A stretch of DNA of 64,000 bases from Luteolibacter yonseiensis (GCF_016595465.1 NZ_JAENIK010000013.1:124001-188000), one strand, 5' to 3'. Counted from the stretch's first letter, positions 26,710-36,107 are shown. Translations and numbers: made by a program. Notes: generated by a model from the letters alone, not told the origin.

Positions 26710-26987
26710 TGAACTCCGAACTTCCACTCTACGAGCCGGACACCGAAGCCACCTATCAACTGGACATCGTAGCCCGTCTTACCGGCATTTCCTCGCAAAC
26801 CATCCTGCGTTATCAGGAACAGGGATTGATCCGCGGCACGGACCTCGACGACGAAGCGGTCCACACACTCCGCCGCATCGAACATCTCCGGCAGACGTGC
26901 GAGGCGAACATTTCCGGCCTCAAGCTCATCCTCGACCTGATGAACCAGGTGGAACGCCTCAAGTCCGAACTCCGTTCGCAACATTGA
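26709..26987 (+). CDS. cbpM: CbpM-like MerR-family modulator of CbpA
   Basis: Protein of 92 residues. An N-terminal helix-turn-helix-like segment (YQLDIVARLTGISSQTILRYQEQGLI) is followed by the dimerisation helix (LKLILDLMNQVERLKSELRSQ). CbpM proteins bind the CbpA J domain and inhibit it. The ATG at 26709 overlaps the cbpA stop by one base (TGATG), ensuring coupled translation. A DNA-binding role cannot be excluded, since MerR-like HTH and CbpM are related. Confidence 0.85.
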   Translation: MNSELPLYEPDTEATYQLDIVARLTGISSQTILRYQEQGLIRGTDLDDEAVHTLRRIEHLRQTCEANISGLKLILDLMNQVERLKSELRSQH

Positions 26988-26998
26988 ACTATTCCTGC

Positions 26999-27472
26999 AT
27001 GAAATTCACCATCCTTGCGCTTTTCGGACTTCTCACGATCCCGGCTGCCTTCGCCCAGACCGAGATCCCTGCCAATCCCACCGTGACCCCGAAAAAATTC
27101 ACCACCCGCGCCGTAGGTGGCGGAGTGAATCCCGGCGTGTCCATCGACACCACGAAACCTGAGAATCCGAATGTCCGCTACGTCACCCACGTCGTGCTCT
27201 ATCAGAACCGCTTCTGGACCAGCGCGGAGGGCAAGCCTCTCGAAGCAAAGCTCATCGCATTCGAAGATATCGTCGCGGAGGTCCCCAAGGGAGCGACCGA
27301 GCCGGTGATGCCCGCTCCGCCGGAAAACCCCACCGTCGTCCGCGACGGAAAGATCAGGCTGTTGATAGACAAAAAGCCCGTCGAACTCGCGCTGGACCGG
27401 CTGAGTCGGCAGGACCAGGAGTTTGTCGGCCAGATCAAGGCATCGCTGGCGAAGAAGGCGGAACAGAAATAG
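26999..27472 (+). CDS. secreted SHD1-like domain protein
   Basis: Exported protein of 157 residues, signal peptide MKFTILALFGLLTIPAAFA. The C-terminal half looks like a SLA1 homology domain 1 (SHD1): RFWTSAEGKPLEAKLIAFED, then VRDGKIRLLIDKKPVELALD and LSRQDQEFVGQI. SHD1 domains are frequent in secreted proteins of Planctomycetes and Verrucomicrobia, with unknown ligands. It lies 11 bp after cbpM but is unlikely to be functionally related. Confidence 0.7.
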   Translation: MKFTILALFGLLTIPAAFAQTEIPANPTVTPKKFTTRAVGGGVNPGVSIDTTKPENPNVRYVTHVVLYQNRFWTSAEGKPLEAKLIAFEDIVAEVPKGATEPVMPAPPENPTVVRDGKIRLLIDKKPVELALDRLSRQDQEFVGQIKASLAKKAEQK

Positions 27473-27581
27473 ATCAGCCAAGCCAGTCGTTCCGACAAAC
27501 CTCATCCATGACCGGCCGGCGGAAACTACGTGACCTCCCCCCCGACTTGCGAACTCCGGTTTTCCTCCCATACTTCCAGCC

Positions 27582-28301
27582 ATGCAAACCATCACCGAGT
27601 GGCGTCACCGGGCCGAGATGCTGACTCCGCCATTCCCTTGGGACCGCCCTCAATGGCATGACACGGGCGGCCCCACGGTGGTGCTGCTTCACGGCCTGTG
27701 GCGTGGCTGGCGGGCGATGCAGCCGCTGGCCCGGGCATTGGAAAACGATGGCTTTTCCACCCTGAACATTCCCTACCCTTCCGCCCGGCTGCCCATCCAT
27801 CACCTCGTCACCCACGTCCGGCATCAGATCGAGGACAAGGTCGGCGACGGCCCCGTGCATTTCATCACCCATTCGCTCGGAGGCATCCTCCTCCGGTCAC
27901 TGTTGGCCGGGGAAGTCCGGTGGAAGACAGGAAGGGCCATCATGCTTGCTCCACCGAACGCGGGCAGTGAGATCGTCGATTGGTCAAAAAAACATCCACT
28001 CCTCCACATCGCCCTCGGACCGGCGGGCCGTGAACTCGCCAGCGACGGCGTGCCACAGAATCTACCCGCGCTTCCTTCAGAGGTGCGGGCGGCGGTCATC
28101 ATGGGAAACCGCTGCTCCATCCCCATTTTCAAAAAACTGCTCGGTGACGAGAACGACGGAATCGTCTCTGCGGCAAAGGGGCGTATCGACGGCCTCTGCG
28201 GATTTTCCGTCATCAATGCCGACCACACCTTCATCCAAACGCACCCGGAAGCCATCCGCCTCAGCCTGGAATTTCTGAAAACCGGAGTCTGGCCGGGTTA
28301 A
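27582..28301 (+). CDS. alpha/beta hydrolase (lipase-like)
   Basis: Protein of 239 residues. Oxyanion-hole strand VVLLHGLWRGW (near 33-43), nucleophile elbow THSLGG (GxSxG variant HSLGG, near 97), the likely acid in DENDGIVS (near 190) and catalytic His in NADHTFI (near 214). No signal peptide. Resembles small lipases/esterases related to LipA-type hydrolases. Its stop overlaps the stop of the convergent minus-strand gene by three bases (TTA at 28298-28300, TAA at 28299-28301). Confidence 0.85.
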   Translation: MQTITEWRHRAEMLTPPFPWDRPQWHDTGGPTVVLLHGLWRGWRAMQPLARALENDGFSTLNIPYPSARLPIHHLVTHVRHQIEDKVGDGPVHFITHSLGGILLRSLLAGEVRWKTGRAIMLAPPNAGSEIVDWSKKHPLLHIALGPAGRELASDGVPQNLPALPSEVRAAVIMGNRCSIPIFKKLLGDENDGIVSAAKGRIDGLCGFSVINADHTFIQTHPEAIRLSLEFLKTGVWPG

Positions 28302-29221
28302 TTCCGCACGGACTCAGTGGGTTTCTTCAGGAACTGCTCGTCGCGGAGCTTCCTCACATACTCCAGATACCGCTGCTGGGCCGCGAGATCGGTGGCACTC
28401 GCCGTCACCGCAACTTCTTGGCCGTACTTTTTCCACGGTCCATAAGGGACCTGCCCGTCCTCGACGAAACGCCAGTGAACCTTCTGCCCGGACCGCATTC
28501 CGAGGTAGTCCCGCACCGATGGCGAGATGTCGATACCCGCCGCGCCATTCTGGGTCGCCTTGGGAGGCTTGTTGCCAAATACGAATTCCCAGTCATCAGT
28601 CACCCATGGGCCGCAGTCCTCCCATTGCGCGTAGCAACTGCGGCTGCCATTGTAGATCTGCACCCAGCGCCCCTTGCACACGGTTTTCCCCGGCTCGGGA
28701 CGCATTCTCCCGAACCACGGGATCACACGCGATGCTTCCGGCTTGTGCGCGGCCCAACCGAGAACGTCATTGTAAGGCAGTGCGATGTAGAACGGATTGA
28801 GCTTCGGAATGAAATTTTTCGGCCGGAAGTCGCCGGTCGTATGGTTGGCGATCCGTTGTGTCGGATCCGGATTGTCATAACCTCCGAAATTGGCCGACCA
28901 ATTCTGATCCCACGAGGACTTGCAGTTCGGCGTCGGGTTCCGGTCCGTCGGCTGCTCGCCGATCCAGAAAATCGTGCAGGTCACGTGGAGTTTCCAAGGA
29001 TAAAGAATCCGCGAAGAGGCGCCGGGCTGCTGCTGCGGTCTGGCCGCGGTGGTGGCGGGACGACGTGCGGGCGCGGTGGGAACCGAGACTTTCGGAGCTG
29101 TCATCCGGATCGGCCCCTGGCCCGAGGACGGAGGCATCTGCACGTCTGACATCGCCACACCGGAAAAAACGACCGGCAGCACCAAACTCAAAACGGGGGT
29201 TTTTGGGAGAAATCGAAGCAT
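28298..29221 (-). CDS. secreted double-psi beta-barrel-like protein
   Basis: Exported protein of 307 residues with an N-terminal signal peptide (MLRFLPKTPVLSLVLPVVFSG) and an Ala/Pro-rich linker. The central domain ends with CYAQWEDCGPWVTDDW, followed by AAGIDISPSVRDYLG, which resembles the double-psi barrel of RlpA/expansin-like proteins, where such an Asp is catalytic. Possible role in polysaccharide or peptidoglycan binding or cleavage; not proven. Ends in a coiled, charged tail. Confidence 0.65.
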   Translation of the reverse strand: MLRFLPKTPVLSLVLPVVFSGVAMSDVQMPPSSGQGPIRMTAPKVSVPTAPARRPATTAARPQQQPGASSRILYPWKLHVTCTIFWIGEQPTDRNPTPNCKSSWDQNWSANFGGYDNPDPTQRIANHTTGDFRPKNFIPKLNPFYIALPYNDVLGWAAHKPEASRVIPWFGRMRPEPGKTVCKGRWVQIYNGSRSCYAQWEDCGPWVTDDWEFVFGNKPPKATQNGAAGIDISPSVRDYLGMRSGQKVHWRFVEDGQVPYGPWKKYGQEVAVTASATDLAAQQRYLEYVRKLRDEQFLKKPTESVRN

Positions 29222-29424
29222 GTCTCAACGACCATCAGGAGATTCAGGGGAAGCAAAGGGTGCGCAGCTTGAACAATTTCGCCAATGACGCAAGCCAAAG
29301 GTCCGGGTGGGAAATCGGGTGTCGTCATCCCGGCGACTGCCTCCGCCGGATATCCTGTCCGGAGAAGCCAGCACGGGGAACAGGAAGTCCCTGGCAAGCA
29401 ATGTTCGGAATGAACGCTCCAAGA

Positions 29425-29458
29425 AAAACGGCGGCACCCGTTTGGATGCCGCCGTTTT
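29425..29458 (-). terminator. intrinsic terminator of cysK
   Basis: Perfect 12-bp stem aaaacggcggca / tgccgccgtttt with a 10-nt loop, followed on the minus strand by TTTTTCTT. It lies 17 bp after the cysK stop. Confidence 0.88.
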
Positions 29459-29474
29459 CGAAATGGAAAATCAA

Positions 29475-30434
29475 TCAGATTTCGTTCACCGGCAGGTTCG
29501 TGACCTCCTCGCGCACCTTTTCCGCGAGGGCGGTGGAGAGGTAGCGCTCGGTGGACGAGCAGCCGACGGTGACGATGCGCTTGCCTTTGAACTCAGGACG
29601 CTTCGCGACCTGGAGGGCGGCCCAGACGTTCGCTCCGGTGGAGATACCGGCTGGCAGGCCTTCGACCTGGGCGAGGGCCTGGGCGGTGGCGATGGCGTCC
29701 TCGTTCGAAACCTGGATGATCTCGTCGATGATGGAGGTGTTGAGATTGCCGGGGATGAAGCCGGCACCGATGCCTTGGATCATGTGCGGGCCGGGTGCGC
29801 CGCCGGAAATGACGGGGCTGGCCACCGGCTCGACAGCGATGACTTTAGCGCTGCCGCGGGATTTGAGGACCTCACCCACACCGGTGATGGTGCCGCCCGT
29901 GCCAACACCGGCGACGAATGCGTCGATCTGGCCGTCCGTATCGCGCCAGATTTCCTCGGCGGTCGTCTCGCGGTGGACTTGCGGGTTGGCAGGATTGTCG
30001 AACTGGCCGGGACCGAAGGAACCGGGGTTCTCGGAGATGAGCTTCTTCGCCATCGCGATGGCGCCGTTCATGCCACGGGCGCGTGGGGTGAGGACGATTT
30101 CCGCACCGAGCAGACGGAGCAGGACGCGGCGCTCGATGGACATGCTCTCAGGCATCGTGAGGATCACACGGTAGCCTTTCGCACGGGCGACGAAGGCGAG
30201 CGCGATGCCGGTGTTGCCGGACGTCGGCTCGATGATGAGGCCGCCGGGCTTGAGCGAGCCGTCTTTTTCAGCGGCTTCGATCATGGCCTTGCCGATACGG
30301 TCTTTCACGCTGAAGAGCGGGTTGAAGAACTCGGCTTTCACACAGACTTCTGCTTCGAGGCCTGCAGTGAGGTGGTTGAGACGGATCAGCGGGGTGTTGC
30401 CTACGGTGGCAACCATGTTTTCAGCGATGTTCAT
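29475..30434 (-). CDS. cysK: cysteine synthase A (O-acetylserine sulfhydrylase)
   Basis: Makes cysteine from O-acetylserine and sulfide, the last step of assimilation. The 319-residue protein carries PLP lysine K44 (FSVKDRIG), the substrate loop EPTSGNTGIAL, the phosphate-binding GTGGTITG and the GCSSTERYLS segment near the C-terminus. All catalytic residues are intact. It belongs functionally to the cysJIH genes located upstream, from which it is separated by the STAND gene. A palindrome (GGGGAT-A-ATCCCC, 30443-30455) lies 8 bp before the ATG. Confidence 0.95.
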   Translation of the reverse strand: MNIAENMVATVGNTPLIRLNHLTAGLEAEVCVKAEFFNPLFSVKDRIGKAMIEAAEKDGSLKPGGLIIEPTSGNTGIALAFVARAKGYRVILTMPESMSIERRVLLRLLGAEIVLTPRARGMNGAIAMAKKLISENPGSFGPGQFDNPANPQVHRETTAEEIWRDTDGQIDAFVAGVGTGGTITGVGEVLKSRGSAKVIAVEPVASPVISGGAPGPHMIQGIGAGFIPGNLNTSIIDEIIQVSNEDAIATAQALAQVEGLPAGISTGANVWAALQVAKRPEFKGKRIVTVGCSSTERYLSTALAEKVREEVTNLPVNEI

Positions 30435-30442
30435 GATGAATA

Positions 30443-30455
30443 GGGGATAATCCCC
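30443..30455. promoter_or_regulatory. palindrome in cysK ribosome-binding region
   Basis: GGGGAT-A-ATCCCC, perfect 6-bp arms, 8 bp upstream of the cysK ATG on the minus strand. It could sequester the ribosome binding site as a hairpin or be an operator. No known consensus fits. Confidence 0.35.
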
Positions 30456-30678
30456 AAGCAGTTTGCCCCCAGAAGTGCAGGCAAGTCAAGTCAGGTGTCT
30501 CTATCGGAGCCCTCGTCGATGCAGCCTACTAGGACTGGAACGCGTCACGTAGTGGGAAACCATGACATTGTGACACATTAATTTGACGGAATGCTCACCT
30601 GTCACCCTAGCTATATAAAGAGGCCCACAACGTCAAAATATTTTCAGATAAATCTCTTTGAGAGTTTACAGCGGCGCA

Positions 30679-33525
30679 TTATTTCCAATTGGCTAGCACT
30701 TTGCACATTTGGGCAGTCTCTGGAGCCTCTATGGCTTCGTAAATCTCCAGCGCCTTCTTCGCCCTCCGCACCGCCTCCTTACGCTCTCCCATCTTGTAAA
30801 ATTCATTCGCTGAGTTCCACAGCGCTCCTCCTTCGCCAATCCGATCTCCGATCTCTCGGCTGATGACTAGATGTTCATCGTAATATTCGATCGCTATACT
30901 TGACGCGCCTAGTCTGGCATGTGCGAGGCCGAGTTTACCCAACGCGCATCCCTCCCCATGCCGATCCCCAATCTCTCTGGCAATTATCAAGTAATCTTCA
31001 CAATACCCGATGGACTTTTGTATCTCGCCCAACTTAATATAAGCGAGGCCGAGATTACCCAGTGCTGCCCCCTGACCGTTCTTGTCTCCAATCTCTCGGG
31101 CGATCACTAAGTGCTCTTCATGATACTCTATAGCCGTCCGCTCATCATCCAAGGTAGAGTGAGCAGCACCGAGACAACCGAGCGCACCTCCCTCCTCGCG
31201 CCGATCCCCAACCTCGCGTGCGATTGTCAAACGTCCCTCGTAATACTCAAGAGCCTTCCATATATCCCCTAAGTTCCTGTACGCGTTGCCGAGGTTGCCC
31301 AGCGATCTCCCCTCCGCACGCCTGTCCCCGATCTCGCGGAACAACAGCAAAGATTGTTCGTGGTAGACTATGGCCTTGCGCGCATCGCCCAAGTTTTTAT
31401 ATGCGGTGCCGAGGTTACCAAGCGCGTTAGCCTCCGCACACCGATTCTCAGTCTCACGGGCGATCTCAAAATGTGCCTCGTAATACTCAATTGCCTTCCT
31501 CGCATCACCCAAGTCGGCGTATGCGTTGCCAAGATTGCCCACCGCAGCTCCTTCCTCCCCCCTGTGACCGATACGACGGGCGGCGCGAAGCTGACTTTCC
31601 AACCAAACGATGCGCTGGCGAGCATGAAATCGGACATTACTGCAATAACTGATGGAGTGAACGAGATCCATCATCAACTCGGCAGTTGCTTCGTCCCGCC
31701 GCATATCTAACGCGATCCAAGCGGCCTCGATCTGCGCTCGCTCGCGGTCAAAAAGAGCTAAACCAGTGAGCATATTTCCTTTTTCAAGATACCATCGCTC
31801 AGCATCTTTTCCGACCTCGGTATAGTGGCGAGCGTGGGCGATAGTTAGATTGTCGAGTTCCTCTCCATTGAGGCAACTGCGAGCGTAGGCAGCAGCAAGA
31901 TCATGGAGTTTGTAGCGGTCCGTCCCCACGGGTTCCAACAGGCTGCGGCGAAGGAAAGAGGCTAGCATTTCCTCGCTCGCGCCAACTATTTTCTGCGCCG
32001 CCAGCACGTCGAAGTCTACGCTGAAAATAGAAAGATTCTTCCAAGCAGCTTGCTGGTATCCGGTCAAGAAATCTACACTGAGACTGAGGGTTTCAGAGAT
32101 GGTGATTTCCCCAGCATCCGTAGCACCGGCATCAAGGTAAGCCAGTCGACCTCTGCCGAGTTTTTTTAGATACGCGGCCACATCGGCCACGCCACCACGG
32201 TCGCCAGCGTCCAGCTTCAGATGGGCGGCGGCGAGGCGCAACGCCAGTGGTAATCCGGCACAGAGACGCACCAGCTCCGCCACCTCCACCTCGCCCAGTT
32301 CCGGATAGGCGTTGCGCAGGAGATCCGAGGCCTCCGCGTCCTTCAGTTTTCCGACAGCGTAGGGAGAACATCCATCGACCATGAAATTCGCGCGGGAGGT
32401 GACGATGAGAGCGCAGCCGTCCGGTGGCAGCAAGGCCCGGGCCTGCGCAGCGTCCCGCGCGTTGTCGAGCAGGATGAGAGCTTTTTTTCCATGCAGCACA
32501 TTGAGATAGAGACCGCGCAAGGATGCCTCATCCTCGGGCAGATTTCCCGTTTCCGGGTGGAAGGAGAGAATGATCTGCGCCAACAGCGCGGCACCGGTGG
32601 GAGCGGCGTCCCGTTTCAGCCCTTGGCCGTCCACCAGCAGCCCGGCATCAGGAAACCGCGCCGCCCATTCCCGCGCGAGCACCAACGCCAGCGCCGTCTT
32701 GCCGATGCCACCCATTCCCTTGAGTCCGCTAATGACCGCGCCGCCCTGCCCGGCGTGATTCCTCAGTTCCTCCAATTCGTCCACCCGTCCGATGAATCCC
32801 TGTGGTGGTGGCGGAATGGTATGAAGTTTATCGAATGCCGCAGGAGGAGTGATTTTTCTAAGGGAATCCACCTTCGCTGTGAGCTGCGCATGGGAAAGCA
32901 ACTGGATGCCCGCAAAGGCCTCCCCTCCGGCTGCATTGTCATGCTTCGCGAGATTCCATAGCGCCTCGCCGAAATTTTCACTCAAGGCCGCCGCGAGATC
33001 GGCACGCTCGGTTTCCGTGAGATCTTCCAAGCCGGGGGTGATGGCGATGAAGGCGGGCCACGCTTCATCGCTGGAAAGAACGTTTTGCCGCCCATGGGCA
33101 TATTTACCGAGGACGGCGGGGATGTTTACCTCCTGCAACTCCGAAAGCGGGCCCCCGGGCAGATCTCCGTCCTTTTTGAAATGATCTCCCAGAAGATGAC
33201 CGGCCCTGCGAAAAAGATCTGTGACATTGCCATGCCTTTCCCGCAGCGGCTCGGTCACTCTTTCAACGGAGGAAATCATGGCCTGGCAGACGAGATTCCG
33301 GATGTTGTTGTTACTGAAAACGTCATCAACATTCGGTGGCGGCTGCTTTACTTTGGAAGCCCAGTAAGACTGGAACTGATTCCCTGCGACTCCCGCAAAA
33401 AAGGTCAAAATCGCACAAAGCCATAGATAGCGATTTCCAAAATACGCTGCGGCGCCGGAAAAGCCGACGCCAATAACAAGCGCGATAATCATCAATCTGC
33501 CGGGAGTGCACCAATGCATACTCAT
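30679..33525 (-). CDS. membrane-anchored NB-ARC/TPR STAND ATPase
   Basis: Protein of 948 residues. Two hydrophobic helices (about 11-28 and 33-50) are followed by a helical region (60-235). The NB-ARC ATPase has P-loop GMGGIGKT (270-277), Walker B LILLDNA (350-356), sensor IVTSR (374-378), GLPLA (424-428) and an LHD motif in YKLHDLAA in the MHD position. The C-terminus has seven or more 40-residue TPR units (about 660-930) with the consensus ALGNLGxAYxxLGDxxKAIEYYE and IAREIGDR. This is the STAND signalling ATPase design; many bacterial relatives are anti-phage sensors, but other family members regulate metabolism. Codon composition of the repeat part is clearly more AT-rich than neighbours. 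It sits between cysH and cysK, and nothing else in the cluster is defence-related. Confidence 0.9.
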   Translation of the reverse strand: MSMHWCTPGRLMIIALVIGVGFSGAAAYFGNRYLWLCAILTFFAGVAGNQFQSYWASKVKQPPPNVDDVFSNNNIRNLVCQAMISSVERVTEPLRERHGNVTDLFRRAGHLLGDHFKKDGDLPGGPLSELQEVNIPAVLGKYAHGRQNVLSSDEAWPAFIAITPGLEDLTETERADLAAALSENFGEALWNLAKHDNAAGGEAFAGIQLLSHAQLTAKVDSLRKITPPAAFDKLHTIPPPPQGFIGRVDELEELRNHAGQGGAVISGLKGMGGIGKTALALVLAREWAARFPDAGLLVDGQGLKRDAAPTGAALLAQIILSFHPETGNLPEDEASLRGLYLNVLHGKKALILLDNARDAAQARALLPPDGCALIVTSRANFMVDGCSPYAVGKLKDAEASDLLRNAYPELGEVEVAELVRLCAGLPLALRLAAAHLKLDAGDRGGVADVAAYLKKLGRGRLAYLDAGATDAGEITISETLSLSVDFLTGYQQAAWKNLSIFSVDFDVLAAQKIVGASEEMLASFLRRSLLEPVGTDRYKLHDLAAAYARSCLNGEELDNLTIAHARHYTEVGKDAERWYLEKGNMLTGLALFDRERAQIEAAWIALDMRRDEATAELMMDLVHSISYCSNVRFHARQRIVWLESQLRAARRIGHRGEEGAAVGNLGNAYADLGDARKAIEYYEAHFEIARETENRCAEANALGNLGTAYKNLGDARKAIVYHEQSLLLFREIGDRRAEGRSLGNLGNAYRNLGDIWKALEYYEGRLTIAREVGDRREEGGALGCLGAAHSTLDDERTAIEYHEEHLVIAREIGDKNGQGAALGNLGLAYIKLGEIQKSIGYCEDYLIIAREIGDRHGEGCALGKLGLAHARLGASSIAIEYYDEHLVISREIGDRIGEGGALWNSANEFYKMGERKEAVRRAKKALEIYEAIEAPETAQMCKVLANWK
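30760..31570 (-). repeat. tandem 120-bp coding repeats (TPR units)
   Basis: About seven in-frame repeats of 120 bp, corresponding to the 40-residue TPR units. They are degenerate at DNA level, with recurring GAGATCGG and GCGAGGCCGAG-like blocks on the plus strand. Such arrays allow expansion or shuffling of the recognition surface. Confidence 0.6.
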
Positions 33526-33611
33526 CTACCTCTGCCACCTAACAGAAGGCAGGAGCGTTGACAAGGTCCATGGTATCAAATCGCGAAGCATCCGCTCCGC
33601 ACCACCGATTG

Positions 33612-34358
33612 TCAGATTTGGAAATCCGCCGAGGTGGAGTCGAGGTGGAGTCCGCACTCGTATTTCTCGCCGTTGAAGCGGGTGGCCTCCACGTCGCCGT
33701 CGACGACGGGGCGGGTGCTGTGCCAGTCTCCCATCGTGACGTAGCCTTTTTCCGCGAGCGGGTGGCGGGGCAGGTTGTTCTGGTGGAAATAAAGATCCAC
33801 CTGCGCATCGGCCCAATCGAGGATCGGATAGGCTTTCACGGTTTTTTTCTGCTGCTCGACGAACGGGCGGTCCACCCGTGAGCTGGACTGGGAACGGCGT
33901 AGGCCGCTGAGCCAGACATCCGCCCCGGTTTCGCGGAGGGCGCGGTTCATCGGTTCGACCTTGGTGAGAAGGCCGTAGCGGTCCGCACCGTCCTTGCCCT
34001 GCTCCCACAGATTCCCCCACAGCGCCTGCATGCGCGCGGCGGAAACCGTGGGCTGATAGACGCGTAGATCGAGATTCAGCCTGGAAGTGAGTTCTTCCAT
34101 ATACTGGTAGGTTTCGGGAAACAGGAATCCGGTGTCGATGAACACGACCGGAATCTTCGGCGCGTGCTCGTGAATGAGGTGGAGCATGACCGCCGCCTGC
34201 AGGCCGAAACTGGTGGACGCGACAAGGCGCTCACCGAGCTGGTCATAAAGCAAACGGAGGCGGTCCCCGGCGCGCAGGGGGGCTAGTGCCGCGGAAAGCT
34301 CGGCAGGATCGATGTCCTGCGAGATGGTCGCGGGTATTTCAAATTTGATGGCTGCCAT
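33612..34358 (-). CDS. cysH: phosphoadenylyl-sulfate (PAPS) reductase
   Basis: Reduces activated sulfate to sulfite with thioredoxin. The protein of 248 residues has the P-loop-like STSFGLQAAVMLHL (about 48-61), DTGFLFPETYQYME, SGLRRSQSSSR, and the C-terminal catalytic KYECGLH. There is no CC...CxxC pair, so it is the PAPS type without an Fe-S cluster. It is the third gene of cysJIH, 24 bp after cysI. Confidence 0.93.
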   Translation of the reverse strand: MAAIKFEIPATISQDIDPAELSAALAPLRAGDRLRLLYDQLGERLVASTSFGLQAAVMLHLIHEHAPKIPVVFIDTGFLFPETYQYMEELTSRLNLDLRVYQPTVSAARMQALWGNLWEQGKDGADRYGLLTKVEPMNRALRETGADVWLSGLRRSQSSSRVDRPFVEQQKKTVKAYPILDWADAQVDLYFHQNNLPRHPLAEKGYVTMGDWHSTRPVVDGDVEATRFNGEKYECGLHLDSTSADFQI

Positions 34359-34382
34359 GATGGAGCGCGGTTGTTGAACGGA

Positions 34383-36107
34383 TCAGTTGTTTGAGGTGAA
34401 TGCCTCGGGCTTGATGTTCTTGAGGAAATCCGGCCCTTGGACGGTTGCGACGACATAGCCGGCGCGGATGCAGAAATCACCAAAGCGCTCGCCGTCATTC
34501 CGCTCTTTCGCGTAGTGGCTGAAGATGGGGGCGAGCAGTGGCTTGATCTGGGAAGATGCGATGTTCTCGCGATAGAGTTTGGACAAACGCTGCCCGGCGT
34601 GACCTCCACCGAGGTAAAGGTTGTAGTGGTCCGGGCCACGACCGACGAATCCGATCTCGGAGATGAAGGGCCGGGCGCAGCCGTTGGGACATCCCGTCAT
34701 GCGGATGGTGATGGCGTCATGACGCAGGCCGTTTTCTTCCAACGACTCCTCCAGATCGGTCAGAACGGTGGGCAGGAAACGCTCGGCCTCGGCGAGTGCG
34801 AGCGCACAGGTCGGAAGAGCCACACAAGCCAGAGAACTGAGACGCAGCGCGCTTTGCAGGTGGCTGTCCTTGATGCCGTACTGCTCCAGCAGTTTTTCGA
34901 TCTCGGGACGCTTCTCAGGAGAAACGTTCGCGATGATGAGGTTCTGATTGGCGGTCAGGCGGAAGTCTCCGTCGTGGATCTTGGCGATCTCGCGCAATCC
35001 GGTGCGCATCGGGTAGGTGGGGGTGTCGAGCACGCGGCCACCGGCGATGAAAAGGGTGAGGTGGGAATTGCCATTCGCATCCTCCACCCAGCCATAGCGG
35101 TCGCCGTTGTCCTCGAACTTGAAGTCCCGCACGGGGCCGAGCTCGTAACCGAGGTATTCGTTCAGCTTGGCGAGGATCCAGTCCGGGCCGTGGTCGTCCA
35201 CGGTGTATTTGAAGCGCGAGTGCTTGCGGTCCGTGCGGTCGCCGAAATCGCGCTGCACGAGCACCACCTTTTCAGCGACGTCCACCACCTGCTCCGGCGT
35301 GCAGAAGCCGATGACATCCGCGATGCGCGGGTAGGTCGCCTCGTTGCCATGGGTCGAGCCCATGCCGCCTCCGACGGCGACATTGTATCCGACAAGCTTC
35401 CCGTCCTCTACGATGGCGATGAAGGAAAGGCAGTTCGCGTAGATGTCCACGTCGTTCGACGGCGGAACGGCGATGGTGATCTTGAACTTCCGCGGGAGAT
35501 AGGTCTTGCCATAGATCGGCTCCACTTCTTCCTCGCTGGATTCGATTTTCTCACCGTCCAGCCAGATCTCGTGATAGGCGCGGGTCTGCGGGGTGAGGTG
35601 TGCGGAAATGTCCTGAGCGGCCTTGAGCGCCTGCGCGTGGATTTCCGAGAGATAGGGGTTCGGATTGCACATCACGTTCCGGTTCACGTCACCGCAGGCG
35701 GCGATGGTGTCCATGGCGGCCTGGTTGATCTCGGCGATGGTGCGCTTGAGATTCGTCTTGATGATGCCGTGGAACTGGAAGGCCTGGCGCGTCGTGAGCT
35801 TGATGGTGCCGTTCGCGAACTGGGTCGCGAGACGGTCCGTCTCAAGCCACTGGTGCGGCGTGGCGACGCCGCCCGGCACGCGGATGCGGATCATGAAGGA
35901 GAACGCCTTCTCCAGCTTGTGCTTGCGGCGGCCCGCACGGATGTCGCGGTCATCCTGCTGATAGGTGCCGTGGAATTTCAGCAGTTGCTGGTCGTCCTCG
36001 ACCATCGAGCCGGTGGAAAGATCGGCAAGGCCTTCCGCGATAGTGCCGCGGAGGTAGTTGCTGTCGATCTTGATGTATTCGTTGGCGGAAAGTTTCTTTT
36101 CACTCAT
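34383..36107 (-). CDS. cysI: sulfite reductase (NADPH) hemoprotein beta subunit
   Basis: Six-electron reduction of sulfite to sulfide. The 574-residue length matches E. coli CysI. The start at 36107 (MSEKKLSANEYIKIDSNYLRG) is preferred; the frame extends upstream into non-conserved sequence. The Fe4S4-siroheme cysteines are present as CVALPTC (CxxxxxC) and TGCPNGC (CxxxC). Basic siroheme/sulfite-binding residues occur in KLTTRQAFQFHG and CGDVNRNVMCNPNP. It works with CysJ, encoded immediately upstream (29 bp). Confidence 0.95.
   Translation of the reverse strand: MSEKKLSANEYIKIDSNYLRGTIAEGLADLSTGSMVEDDQQLLKFHGTYQQDDRDIRAGRRKHKLEKAFSFMIRIRVPGGVATPHQWLETDRLATQFANGTIKLTTRQAFQFHGIIKTNLKRTIAEINQAAMDTIAACGDVNRNVMCNPNPYLSEIHAQALKAAQDISAHLTPQTRAYHEIWLDGEKIESSEEEVEPIYGKTYLPRKFKITIAVPPSNDVDIYANCLSFIAIVEDGKLVGYNVAVGGGMGSTHGNEATYPRIADVIGFCTPEQVVDVAEKVVLVQRDFGDRTDRKHSRFKYTVDDHGPDWILAKLNEYLGYELGPVRDFKFEDNGDRYGWVEDANGNSHLTLFIAGGRVLDTPTYPMRTGLREIAKIHDGDFRLTANQNLIIANVSPEKRPEIEKLLEQYGIKDSHLQSALRLSSLACVALPTCALALAEAERFLPTVLTDLEESLEENGLRHDAITIRMTGCPNGCARPFISEIGFVGRGPDHYNLYLGGGHAGQRLSKLYRENIASSQIKPLLAPIFSHYAKERNDGERFGDFCIRAGYVVATVQGPDFLKNIKPEAFTSNN

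Noticed and set aside
30760..31570. Regularly spaced repeats resembling a CRISPR array
   Set aside because: The 120-bp units are in-frame TPR codons, degenerate, without unique spacers or cas genes.
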